This document shows positions 16,661-24,503 of a DNA stretch of 64,000 nucleotides, piece after piece; positions within the stretch are counted from its first letter, which is position 1, and the number at the start of each line of letters is the position of its first letter. The DNA lies in NCBI GenBank assembly GCA_965237575.1, contig CBDEGI010000004.1:1302001-1366000 (forward strand), written 5' to 3'. The position numbers and the translations under genes were made by a program. The notes beneath the pieces were generated by a model. The model ran no database searches and was not told where the DNA came from. It was given only the letters and a program-made list of their open reading frames with translations. The DNA comes from JAKZVK01 sp965237575 (GTDB taxonomy: Bacteria; Acidobacteriota; Terriglobia; Bryobacterales; UBA6623).

Positions 16661-17968
16661 TCAAGCCTTCTCCGGCAGGCGAAACTCCTTGTTGTAAGTG
16701 CGCCCGAGAAGATGATTGGCGACATCGTCGCCGGCGAACGTCTCGGTCTTGGGATCGAAGCGCAACTCGCGCCGCAGCCGATACGAGATGTTGCCCAGCA
16801 GACAGAACGCGTTCGAGAGAAAGATGTCTTCGATCTCGGCGTTGAGCATCTCGGGTTTGCCGGCACGAATGGCGTCGAAGAAGTTCGCGAATTGAATCTG
16901 GTCGACGAGACCGAAGCCGCCCTCCAGCTCCGGCAGGTCGCCCACGCCCGGTTCGGGTTTCTTGTTGCGGCCCATGAAGACCTCGAAACGGCCGCTCGAG
17001 AAGAGGCGCATGTACCCCTTCGTTCCGTAGAAATGCCAACCTCGCGGCTCGCCCGTGTAGAACCCGCGGATCTCGCCCACCAACAGCGTGCCATCGGCGA
17101 ACTCATAGATAGTGGTCAGCGTGTTAGGCGTCTCGGCCTGATCGTTGTAACCAAAACGTCCGCCCACGGCGTGGATGCGCGACGGCAGCCCCTTCTCTTT
17201 GCCGAGGCCCCAGTGGCAGATGTCGGTCGAGTGGCTGCCGTTGTTGCCCATCTCGCCGTTCCCGAAATCCCAAAACCAGTGCCAGTTGTAATGGACCAGG
17301 TTGCGGTGGAACGGCTGGTCGGGCGCGGGACCGCGCCACAGGTCCCAGTGTAGCCCACTGGGTACGGACTCGGCGCTCTTGAAGCCGATCGACTCACGCC
17401 CGCCGGTCAGCAGCCAGCGCGTCATGTAGATGTCGCCGATCACGCCGTCGTGGATCTGCTTGATTGCGGCTTGGAAGTGCGGGTGCGAGCGCCGCTGCGT
17501 CCCACCCATCACGATGCGCTTATGCTTGCGGGCGGCGTCGACTAGCATGCGCCCCTCGCGGACGTTGTGCGCGACGGGTTTCTCGATGTAGGCGTGCTTG
17601 CCGGCCTGGCAGGCCCAGATGCCCGCCAGCGCGTGCCAGTGGTTGCAGCAGGTGACGAACACGGCGTCGATGCTCGGGTCGTCCATAATGCGGCGCAGGT
17701 CGGGCTCGAGCTTGGGCTTCTTGCCGGTACGCGCTTCCAGTTCGCCGCCCCGCTCGCGCATGCGGTTCTCGTCGGGGTCGCACAGGGTCGCCACTTCGAC
17801 GCCGTCCATGCCGGCCAAGGTCTTCATGACGCTGCCGCCGCGCCCGCCCATGCCGATGATCGCGAGCCGCAGACGGTCGTTGGCCGAGGCCCGGCCGGCG
17901 CCAAGTAGAGACGCCGCGCCGATCGCCGACGAGGTTCGCAGAAACTGCCGTCGCTTGATGGATGCCAT
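16661..17968 (-). CDS. Tat-exported Gfo/Idh/MocA family oxidoreductase
   Basis: The 435-residue protein starts with a twin-arginine signal (KRRQFLRTSSAIGAASLLGA). The Rossmann domain follows (LRLAIIGMGGRGGSV, near residue 33) and the EKP motif appears in AYIEKPVAHNVREG, as expected for NAD(P)-dependent sugar or inositol dehydrogenases. The C-terminal half has the family's beta-sheet domain, with NNGSHSTDICHWGLG supplying the usual catalytic-region histidine. Exported members are common in Acidobacteriota, Planctomycetota and Bacteroidota and act on glycans in the periplasm. ATG 17968 has GGGAGGG upstream. Substrate unknown. Confidence 0.9.
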   Translation of the reverse strand: MASIKRRQFLRTSSAIGAASLLGAGRASANDRLRLAIIGMGGRGGSVMKTLAGMDGVEVATLCDPDENRMRERGGELEARTGKKPKLEPDLRRIMDDPSIDAVFVTCCNHWHALAGIWACQAGKHAYIEKPVAHNVREGRMLVDAARKHKRIVMGGTQRRSHPHFQAAIKQIHDGVIGDIYMTRWLLTGGRESIGFKSAESVPSGLHWDLWRGPAPDQPFHRNLVHYNWHWFWDFGNGEMGNNGSHSTDICHWGLGKEKGLPSRIHAVGGRFGYNDQAETPNTLTTIYEFADGTLLVGEIRGFYTGEPRGWHFYGTKGYMRLFSSGRFEVFMGRNKKPEPGVGDLPELEGGFGLVDQIQFANFFDAIRAGKPEMLNAEIEDIFLSNAFCLLGNISYRLRRELRFDPKTETFAGDDVANHLLGRTYNKEFRLPEKA

Positions 17969-18093
17969 GGTGACCCTCCCAGGGTTGTCTTCCGGATTCC
18001 GGCGGGCGAAGTTCCAGTCCTCAGCCGCGCTACTACTATAACTCGTTGCAGCCCGAAATCCAGAGCGTATGATGAATAACTCACAATTCTAAA

Positions 18094-18119
18094 TGTAGGG
18101 GCACGGCATGCCGTGCCCG
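18094..18119 (+). repeat. Palindromic repeat, copy 4
   Basis: TGTAG plus the 20-base palindrome, directly at the start of the YheT-like gene. The first possible GTG of that gene (18113) falls inside the repeat. Confidence 0.85.
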
Positions 18120-19195
18120 CAGCCACTTCCTTTCTACGCAATCTCACCTTCCCGCGGTTCAACCCCCCACGGTCCAACAAGGTGCATTCGGCTCAACGGC
18201 AACCAACCCCACAACCCTTCACTGCCACCCGACCGTTCCATCCCCTGGTCCGCAACGGCCACGCGCAAACCATCGTGGCCCGCTATTGGCCTGCGCCGCT
18301 CGATGAATCTCGTTGGCCCACGCAGCCGCGTTTGTTTCGCACCGAACCCGACGCGCAGGTCTTGGCGCACGAAAACCGACAGCCAGCCAACCAACAGCGG
18401 CCGACCCCGGCCCGTGGGACGATCGTGGCCACCCACGGCCTGGCGGCATCGAGCGACGCTCCCTACATGCGGCGGCTGGCGCAGTTCGCCTTGTCGGCCG
18501 GGTTCGACGTCGTTCGGCTGAACGTGCGCAACTGCGGCGGGACGGAAACCTTGGCGCCGACGTTGTACCACTCCGGGTTGACCATCGACCTGCGCCGCGT
18601 CATCGAGCAGTTGGCGCCCCAGCCCTTGTGCGTGATCGGCTTCTCGATGGGAGGCAACCTGGCGCTCAAGCTGGCGGGCGAGTGGGGCGAGGACGCGCCA
18701 CCGCATGTCCGCGGCGTGTGTGGCATCTCGGTCCCGATTCAACTCGGCGCCTGCTCGCGCCGCTTGGGAGAGCCGCGAAACCGCGTTTACGAGCTGCGGT
18801 TCCTGCGGGCGCTGCGGAAAACGTTCCTCCTCAAGCAGCGGTTGTTGCCGTCGCGGTTCGGGTCGCTCAGCGTCGACGGCCTGCAATCGATCTACGACTT
18901 CGACGACCGTATCACGGCGCCGGCGTTCGGCTTCCAAGACGCCGAGGACTACTACACCCATGCTTCGTCCGCGGCATTTCTCGAACGCATCCGCCGGCCG
19001 GCGCTGTTGATTCAAGCCGACGACGATCCTTTCATTCCGCGCGAGGTTTATGATGACCCGGTATTCGAGCGGAATCCGTATTTGTCGTTGTTGCGAACGT
19101 CTCATGGCGGGCATGTAGCGTTTGTGGCGAAGGGGCAACCCCGCTTCTGGGCCGCTGAGCAGGCGTTGGAGTTTTGCTCTAGGCTCGTCGCCTGA
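18113..19195 (+). CDS. YheT-like alpha/beta hydrolase
   Basis: The 360-codon frame has the YheT/COG0429 layout: an N-terminal LVRNGHAQTIVARYW segment, the oxyanion-side ATHGLAASSDAPYMRR, nucleophile serine in GFSMGGNLALK, acid aspartate in QADDDPFIP and catalytic histidine in SHGGHVAF. Members are esterases or hydrolases of poorly known substrate. There is no signal peptide. The start is doubtful: no ATG is in frame, GTG 18113 lies within the palindromic repeat, and GTG 18182 has no ribosome site. As with the second amidase, a dispersed repeat may have replaced the native 5' end. Confidence 0.85.
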   Translation: MPAATSFLRNLTFPRFNPPRSNKVHSAQRQPTPQPFTATRPFHPLVRNGHAQTIVARYWPAPLDESRWPTQPRLFRTEPDAQVLAHENRQPANQQRPTPARGTIVATHGLAASSDAPYMRRLAQFALSAGFDVVRLNVRNCGGTETLAPTLYHSGLTIDLRRVIEQLAPQPLCVIGFSMGGNLALKLAGEWGEDAPPHVRGVCGISVPIQLGACSRRLGEPRNRVYELRFLRALRKTFLLKQRLLPSRFGSLSVDGLQSIYDFDDRITAPAFGFQDAEDYYTHASSAAFLERIRRPALLIQADDDPFIPREVYDDPVFERNPYLSLLRTSHGGHVAFVAKGQPRFWAAEQALEFCSRLVA

Positions 19196-19209
19196 AATCC
19201 CCTGTGGGA

Positions 19210-19405
19210 CCAAGCCGCGCAGCGGCGCCTTAATACTGGCCCGGGGTGATCAACCCAGGGTACCCGTCGCCCAACCCATCCTCGTTCGGGGCCTGGGGCC
19301 GGCGTCGGTGGACGCCGGTCCCAGGCCCCGGAGTTTCTTTGCTGGCGACCCCCTTCCTGGGGCTCGCGCCCCAGGCTAGTATTAAAGCGCCGCTGCACGG
19401 CTTGG
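19210..19405. mobile_element. 196-bp hairpin-rich element with about 30-bp terminal inverted repeats
   Basis: The left end (19210-19240) reads CCAAGCCGCGCAGCGGCGCC followed by TTAATACTGG. The right end (19376-19405) is its reverse complement with few changes. Inside are a strong hairpin at 19288-19329 (GGGGCCTGGG pairing with CCCAGGCCCC) and a second, CTGGGGCTCGCGCCCCAG. No target duplication is obvious. It codes for nothing and looks like a small non-autonomous element. Confidence 0.65.
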
Positions 19406-19695
19406 AATCGTGGCTCATTTGGCGGGAGGCCGGGATTCGGCGGAGCACCGTAGCGCACGTCCCCAGACCTGCCCGTGTCGGTACTCCTGGCGAGATACGT
19501 CGACCGGGAGGTCGACGCTGCAGGCCGGAGGCCCGCGCCACACCAAGAGCGCCAAGCATCGACAGGAGTGTCGATGCGGCAGACGTGGGCGTCCGCGCTA
19601 CCTTGCGAACGGGCACGCTGACTTTGGGCGCACTGCGGGTGTAGTGTCTCATGTTGTCGTTCGCCTCGACGTTGTTTTTGCGCGGTTGGGCGGCG
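19406..19695. other. Gene-free stretch with repeat-like sequence
   Basis: Downstream of both the YheT-like gene and the STGPRT gene. It has CGACCGGGAGGTCG- and CATCGACAGGAGTGTCGATG-type hairpins (near 19500 and 19556) that look like dispersed repeats. I see no gene. Confidence 0.4.
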
Positions 19696-20589
19696 TTAGC
19701 TCCCCAGTACCTCCGCTGCCAGGCGGCTCGGAACGGGCGCCATGGGGGTGCGGTTCGTTCCGTAGTTCGTCCTGAGGGCTTCGGCGGTGCTCAAGCCCTT
19801 TGTTTTCACCGGGCCTTGGGTTCGTCTGTGGCCTCGGTCCCTCCTGGGTGACGCGTGGTTTGGTTTTCGTGATGCGTGATTCGTGAATCGTGATTCGTCG
19901 CCGAGCGTCGCTTGGGGGCTGGGCACGGACTCGGCGCGGAAGCCGATCGGGTTGGACGTCTGTGCTGCCGCCGCCGGTGGCTCGTAGCGCGGCGGTTGGC
20001 GCTCCATCGGGTCGGGAGTGTTGTAGGGGTCCGGGTCGGTGACGGTTGGACGGTGGATCGCCCCGTTCGCGGCGCGATTCTCTTTGCACTCGTACTCGTC
20101 TTTGCGCAGTTGCCGGATCATCCTGAGAGCGCGCGTGATGTCGCGGCTCGTCATGGTGCGGTAGCGGGCCAGGTTGTTGAGGGCCTGGGTGCGGTCTTGC
20201 ATGCTCTTGCCCAGGAGCTGGTTCTCGCCGTTGCGGCCCGGGACGACGGTGTTGGGGTACTGTTTCCGGGTGAAACCATCGGTGCAGTGGTACTGGTGGG
20301 TGGTGAGGCCGGCCTCGATGCGGGTGATGCGGCGCATACGCCAACGAGAGTCGGCGATCTGGAGGACGAGCTCGAATTCGATGGCGTTCTTGGGGAAGAG
20401 GTTTTCTTCGAGGATTTGGAGTTGGCGGTCGTATTCGGCGGGGTCCTCGTCGGCCATGACGGCGTCACGGGCGAGGAGGCCGTGCTTGATGGCGTTTTGA
20501 GAGGAGCGGGCTTTGCCCTCGGGGGTGCGGGGGCCGGTGGATTTTTTCGCGTTCTCGCGGTTCGCCTTGCGTTGTGCTTCTGTTGCCAT
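19696..20589 (-). CDS. STGPRT-family hypothetical protein, left copy
   Basis: The N-terminal 60 residues carry the hallmark NRENAKKSTGPRTPEGKARS followed by KHGLLARDAVMADEDP. This family of unknown function occurs in several copies per genome in many Acidobacteriota and Planctomycetota. The 297-residue product has a helical, charged N-terminal half and a low-complexity proline/arginine tail that runs through repeat DNA (SRFTNHASRKPNHASP). ATG 20589 has AAGGAGAG upstream. It is an inverted relative of the gene at 24504. The first 180 or so residues and the 5' flank of the two copies align, and the NACHT gene lies between them. Confidence 0.75.
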   Translation of the reverse strand: MATEAQRKANRENAKKSTGPRTPEGKARSSQNAIKHGLLARDAVMADEDPAEYDRQLQILEENLFPKNAIEFELVLQIADSRWRMRRITRIEAGLTTHQYHCTDGFTRKQYPNTVVPGRNGENQLLGKSMQDRTQALNNLARYRTMTSRDITRALRMIRQLRKDEYECKENRAANGAIHRPTVTDPDPYNTPDPMERQPPRYEPPAAAAQTSNPIGFRAESVPSPQATLGDESRFTNHASRKPNHASPRRDRGHRRTQGPVKTKGLSTAEALRTNYGTNRTPMAPVPSRLAAEVLGS

Positions 20590-20766
20590 GAGATTCTCTC
20601 CTTAACGTGAAAAGCCGCGCGGTTTGGTCCGCGCGGCCCGGTGCGCCGGCCGTTGGGCCGGCGTTTCTTCGCTTTCAGGATACGGTGAGGTGGTGGGGCT
20701 GGAGGGGCGGCGGCGGGATAAGGCTCTTGGAATCAGCGGGATGAAGATTTGAAAGTTGTGTGACTG
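20590..20766. repeat. Left arm of long inverted repeat flanking the NACHT gene
   Basis: This 5' flank of the left STGPRT gene is the reverse complement of 24329-24503 with modest divergence. The best block is nearly identical over about 90 bases and includes CTTGGAATCAGCGGGATGAA here against TTCATCCCGCTGATTCCAAG at 24349-24368. The similarity continues into both coding regions. Confidence 0.8.
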
Positions 20767-20990
20767 ATCAGGGCGGGGCGGAGGAAAGCGCGAGAGGTAG
20801 GCTGCCTCACCGGCCAGAAGAAGTAGGGATCAGCGGTTGAGGGTTAGGGTGACTGTCCCCTTCGGGCCCTTCGGGCCCCCTTCGGGCCCCGTCCCCTTGG
20901 GGCCTGAAGCACCCGCTTGAGTCCCCGCCCAAAAGTCGCAGCCTCGACTTTCCGACATATATTCCGACCGCTCCTTCGTAGTTCGATTCC
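20767..20990. other. Spacer between inverted repeat and NACHT 3' end
   Basis: No gene. It contains GTGACTGTCCCC (20849-20860), as in the REP-like repeat at 8626, followed by nested CCCCTTCGGGCCC-type palindromes to about 20905. Either could stop transcription leaving the NACHT gene. Confidence 0.4.
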
Positions 20991-21332
20991 TCACTGCGTC
21001 CGCGCGGCACCTGCGGCCCGGCGCTGAGTCTGCTCGTAGAGTTCGCACATGAGGTCAATCAAACCCGGGCCCCAGTTTCGTTCAGCTTTTCCAATCTGCC
21101 TTCTAAGGGTGGTTAGGTTGGCCGCGTCAGTCAAGAGTAATTCGCGCTCTTGAATGAACCCAACCACCCGCTTGCGGAATGAGTCGGACGGCATGGCGGA
21201 CAGCGTCTCCTCGAGATCGTCGGCTTCCATTGATGCCGGTTCTCTACTAACGAAGCGGCGGAATCTGATGTAGCCACGGAACCAATTAATAAGAAACTGA
21301 TATAAATAGCATAAACCAAAGACTCCTAGCAT
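20991..21332 (-). CDS. C-terminal piece of the interrupted NACHT protein
   Basis: This 113-codon frame opens at ATG 21332 but has no ribosome site, and in-frame hydrophobic codons (IGLLLMLGVFGLCYLYQFLI) run back to 21347, next to the MITE. Joining codon 21630 to 21347 across the MITE and one target duplication gives VLIIIIGLLLMLGVFGLCYL in one frame, so this is the last membrane helix and cytoplasmic tail of the NACHT protein. The tail (MEADDLEETLSAMPSDSFRK onward) is charged and helical. It is unlikely to be an independent gene. Confidence 0.7.
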   Translation of the reverse strand: MLGVFGLCYLYQFLINWFRGYIRFRRFVSREPASMEADDLEETLSAMPSDSFRKRVVGFIQERELLLTDAANLTTLRRQIGKAERNWGPGLIDLMCELYEQTQRRAAGAARTQ

Positions 21333-21356
21333 TAATAACAGTCCAATAATTATAAT

Positions 21357-21626
21357 GGGGTATCCACTTGACTCAGGTAGCCCCTAGGCGTTGTGGTTTG
21401 GTCGATCCATGGACGCCAGCACACTGCACCCAGAATGCACCCTGGGGCGCCAGACGCCGGTCTGCAGGCAATTGGGCCACGAGGCTGCGTTTCGGGCCGA
21501 TCAAGGATTACGCACGCGCCATGGCCATCGCAGGCTTGGAAACGTGGTGCTATCGGCAAGCCTTTCCGGGGGCCGCCAATGGCCAACCACAGTATGTTGT
21601 GGTCACCTGAGTCAAATGGATACCCC
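21357..21626. mobile_element. MITE-like element, 270 bp, inserted in the NACHT gene
   Basis: Ends are GGGGTATCCACTTGACTCA and the complement of GGGGTATCCATTTGACTCA. Flanking 9-base sequences AATTATAAT (21348-21356) and AATTATGAT (21630-21638) match at eight of nine positions, as expected of an ageing target duplication. It differs from the copy at 48809 by one G in a G-run. Its right terminal repeat supplies the TGA that ends the NACHT frame. Confidence 0.9.
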
Positions 21627-24206
21627 ACAAATTATGATTAGCACGATATCAGCCTTATCATACTTGTCAGCCACCCACATGACGACCAGAAATCCGACAG
21701 CGCCGGATAGGCTGACACGATCTTTCCGCAATCTTTCTCGAAGCCTTTGCAACCATGCCTTTGGGCGAGTTCTCAGACCCCAGATTCTTATGAACGGCTC
21801 GAGCGGCCAGGCGATCGGGCTTGAACATTCCCCTATGCTCGCGGAGCGAATAGCCAGGGGGCCCCATGACCATGCGTAGGCACAAATAAAGAAGCTGGCC
21901 ACCCGCAGGATAGGTACGTCTACTACACGTACTGGGTCGATTAGCCCGGCTAATGCGACCAGCCCGATCCACCCCGTCGTCGCTGCAAAAATCAGACGCA
22001 TTTTGTACAGGAACGACCAAGGTAACCATATTGTCAACCCGCTGACAAGCAACGCGAACACCAACACGGCAGCTGGTACCGATGCCGGAAACAATGTAAG
22101 AACAGAGACCACGGCCACCAAATGCATCGCCGCGCTGATTGGAGAAATCCACACGAGTTTTCTCAGAGTCGACAGAAACTCTGAGGAGCGGTCAAGCCGT
22201 GCAAGATGAGCAGATGTTGCGATCCGATCGACCCGCAACGTGCCATTTCGACCCATAGCCACAAGGGCTTCACGGATCGACTTGGCGATGTCGCTCGAGA
22301 TGGCGTCGAGGCGGGCCACCTGATGGTAGGCGCTGTTCCTAAGCCACTGACTGTCGCTGGCGAACGCAGCCCGGACCATGGCATGCAGCGTTTCTGAGGG
22401 CGCTGGTCCAGCGACATCCAGAGCCCACTTGCGGTCTAGTCTGCTCCCCGAGGTAAACGCGCTCTTCAAGATGAAGCCGATCTTCTCACGGATATGATGG
22501 GGAAGCTCGGAGAGACGGCTGCCGAAACCATCTTGGATGATGCTGCTGAGGTGTATGGTACCGACAGGCCACGGGAAGTCGGCCAGTTCGTCCGCTGCCG
22601 TCAACTCCTTTTGTGTCGCGAGCCACCCAACCTTCTCGTCCAACAGGCGATCGACCTCTGCAACAACAGGCGCTAGCACAGCGGGGTCCTGGGTCTGGCA
22701 CATGACCACGAGTGCCTCCCTCCAGCGGGCATCTGTCAGCAGTTGACGCGGACCCACCCTGCCGGGCTCTCGCAGAAGGACGCACGTCGAGAAGTACTCC
22801 TGGAAGCGACGATGGGCAAAGGTGAAGGATGCTGGGTCACCGGGTTCACCGCTCTCCGAGCGCGCAAGCTTGATGTACTCAAGGGCGTCCATCGCTACCG
22901 TTATATCCACCCCTGTGTGGAGTCCCACGCGGCTCATTGCCTCGCGAAGTCGGTCCCGGCTGGGGTTAAGGCCTACACCTTCATCGGCGGCCATAGCGAA
23001 GGCTATGTGTTCGGCCGTGACACGGAGATCGTCTGACGAAAGGCCATAGCGCCTGCGGATGCGGTCCTGGTCGCTCTTCAGCCGTCGCTCGATGTAACTG
23101 TCGAATATGCTGTGTGGGCTGTCGGGAAACTCATGCTCGTTGCGGACGTGATTCGCGACTAGCCCGAGAAACATGGGGTTCGACGCCATGCGGCGCGCCG
23201 CTGGGGCGGCGGTCTCCAGCCACACCAGAAGTTCCTTCTCTTCGTTGCGATCCAGGTTCACATTGCGGACTAGCTCGCGGCGGCGCTCCGGCGAAAGTGG
23301 CTTGATCCGGAATCTGGGCCATGGGAGTCGTCCAGGACCGCGAAAGCCCCTTGAAGCGACAATGCCTCGACACTCATTCAAGCCGAACAGGAAGTCTCGG
23401 ATCGCCTCGGCGTATGTACGAATCGTTTCGTCTGCTTCTGTTGAACTGAGAATATCAGCGATTTCGTCGAAGGAATCGAACAGGAACAACCAGGTTCCCC
23501 GGCGCATACCGCGTTCAAATTCTGTCTCAAGGAACCTCTCAAGGTCACGATCGTTACCGGCCATCTTCGCCAGCACGAACTTCTCTATGAGGTTGCGGTC
23601 GATCTCGGTGCCCGGTTTGCGGTTGATGCCCTTGAGGTTGATGTATATAGGAATGATCGAGTCGCTCGACCGTGTCTTCATCGCCGACTCGGCGAGGGAG
23701 ATAGCCACGTGTCGCAGAGCTACACTCTTCCCTGATCCGGGCTCTCCTTCAAGTAGGCTCAGTCGCTCCCGGCTCGACTTGAGAGCGAGCGCTAGCGATC
23801 GCTCCCGGCGCAGGCCTTTTCGGGTGGGCCGCATGTACGGAATGGTTATCCAGCCGACGGTCCGCCCCTCAGCCTCCACCTCCGCTTCGAGCTCGGCGAA
23901 GCGATAGTCCTGCCAAGACTCCCGCGAGTTTAGGCTATCGAGTTGTGCCTTAACATGCTCGGCAAAGCGTCTGCGGTCCTCCGCCAAACGCCTGGCCTCG
24001 GCATCGTAGAAGATCGGGCGGATACTCTGCAGCCAGAGTTCTCTGATCTTGGCGACGACATGCAGCACGCCCCATAATCCGAGTACTAGGAGACCAGCGA
24101 GCAGCGCATACTTCGACGCGGTGGTTACAATAGTCGGCACATCGTCTGCAAAAAACAGCTTGACGACGGCGTCAAACCAGGCTTTGACATCTTCGAACTT
24201 AGGCAA
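21612..24206 (-). CDS. Membrane-anchored NACHT-type STAND NTPase, truncated by MITE
   Basis: An N-terminal membrane helix (YALLAGLLVLGLWGVLHVVA, about residues 33-52) precedes a charged coil. The NTPase core follows, with Walker A GEPGSGKS near 154-161 and Walker B LFLFDSFDE near 240-248, the acidic pattern of NACHT proteins. IVASRGFRG fits sensor 1. A helical region and several C-terminal membrane helices follow. The frame ends inside the MITE; the natural protein would be about 150 residues longer. TTG 24206 is preferred over a GTG at 24317 because CGGGAG lies seven bases upstream. Bacterial NACHT proteins include antiphage sensors, so a defence role is plausible but not shown. Confidence 0.8.
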   Translation of the reverse strand: MPKFEDVKAWFDAVVKLFFADDVPTIVTTASKYALLAGLLVLGLWGVLHVVAKIRELWLQSIRPIFYDAEARRLAEDRRRFAEHVKAQLDSLNSRESWQDYRFAELEAEVEAEGRTVGWITIPYMRPTRKGLRRERSLALALKSSRERLSLLEGEPGSGKSVALRHVAISLAESAMKTRSSDSIIPIYINLKGINRKPGTEIDRNLIEKFVLAKMAGNDRDLERFLETEFERGMRRGTWLFLFDSFDEIADILSSTEADETIRTYAEAIRDFLFGLNECRGIVASRGFRGPGRLPWPRFRIKPLSPERRRELVRNVNLDRNEEKELLVWLETAAPAARRMASNPMFLGLVANHVRNEHEFPDSPHSIFDSYIERRLKSDQDRIRRRYGLSSDDLRVTAEHIAFAMAADEGVGLNPSRDRLREAMSRVGLHTGVDITVAMDALEYIKLARSESGEPGDPASFTFAHRRFQEYFSTCVLLREPGRVGPRQLLTDARWREALVVMCQTQDPAVLAPVVAEVDRLLDEKVGWLATQKELTAADELADFPWPVGTIHLSSIIQDGFGSRLSELPHHIREKIGFILKSAFTSGSRLDRKWALDVAGPAPSETLHAMVRAAFASDSQWLRNSAYHQVARLDAISSDIAKSIREALVAMGRNGTLRVDRIATSAHLARLDRSSEFLSTLRKLVWISPISAAMHLVAVVSVLTLFPASVPAAVLVFALLVSGLTIWLPWSFLYKMRLIFAATTGWIGLVALAGLIDPVRVVDVPILRVASFFICAYAWSWGPLAIRSASIGECSSPIAWPLEPFIRIWGLRTRPKAWLQRLRERLRKDRVSLSGAVGFLVVMWVADKYDKADIVLIIICGVSI

Positions 24207-24328
24207 CTGAAACTCCCGTGAAGGTCGACTCCTGGTCAATATTCGGGAAAGTTGGGAACAGGCTACTACTTTTTGCCTGCTGATGCAAACGGCCCAATCT
24301 CGCCATCCTAGCGGCACCTCCCTCCGCC

Positions 24329-24503
24329 AGTCACAGAACTTTCAAATCTTCATCCCGCTGATTCCAAGAGCCTTATCCCGCCGCCGCCCCTCCAGCCCCA
24401 TCACCCCACCGTATCCTGCAAAGCGAAGAACGCCGGTCCATTGGCTGGCGCTACAGGCCGCGCGGACCCACCGCGCGGCTTTTCACTTTCAGGGAGAGAA
24501 CCA
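24329..24503. repeat. Right arm of long inverted repeat flanking the NACHT gene
   Basis: Reverse-complement counterpart of 20590-20766, running up to the ribosome site (AGGGAGAG) of the right STGPRT gene. The block CAGTCACAGAACTTTCAAAT opens the similarity at 24329. Confidence 0.8.
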
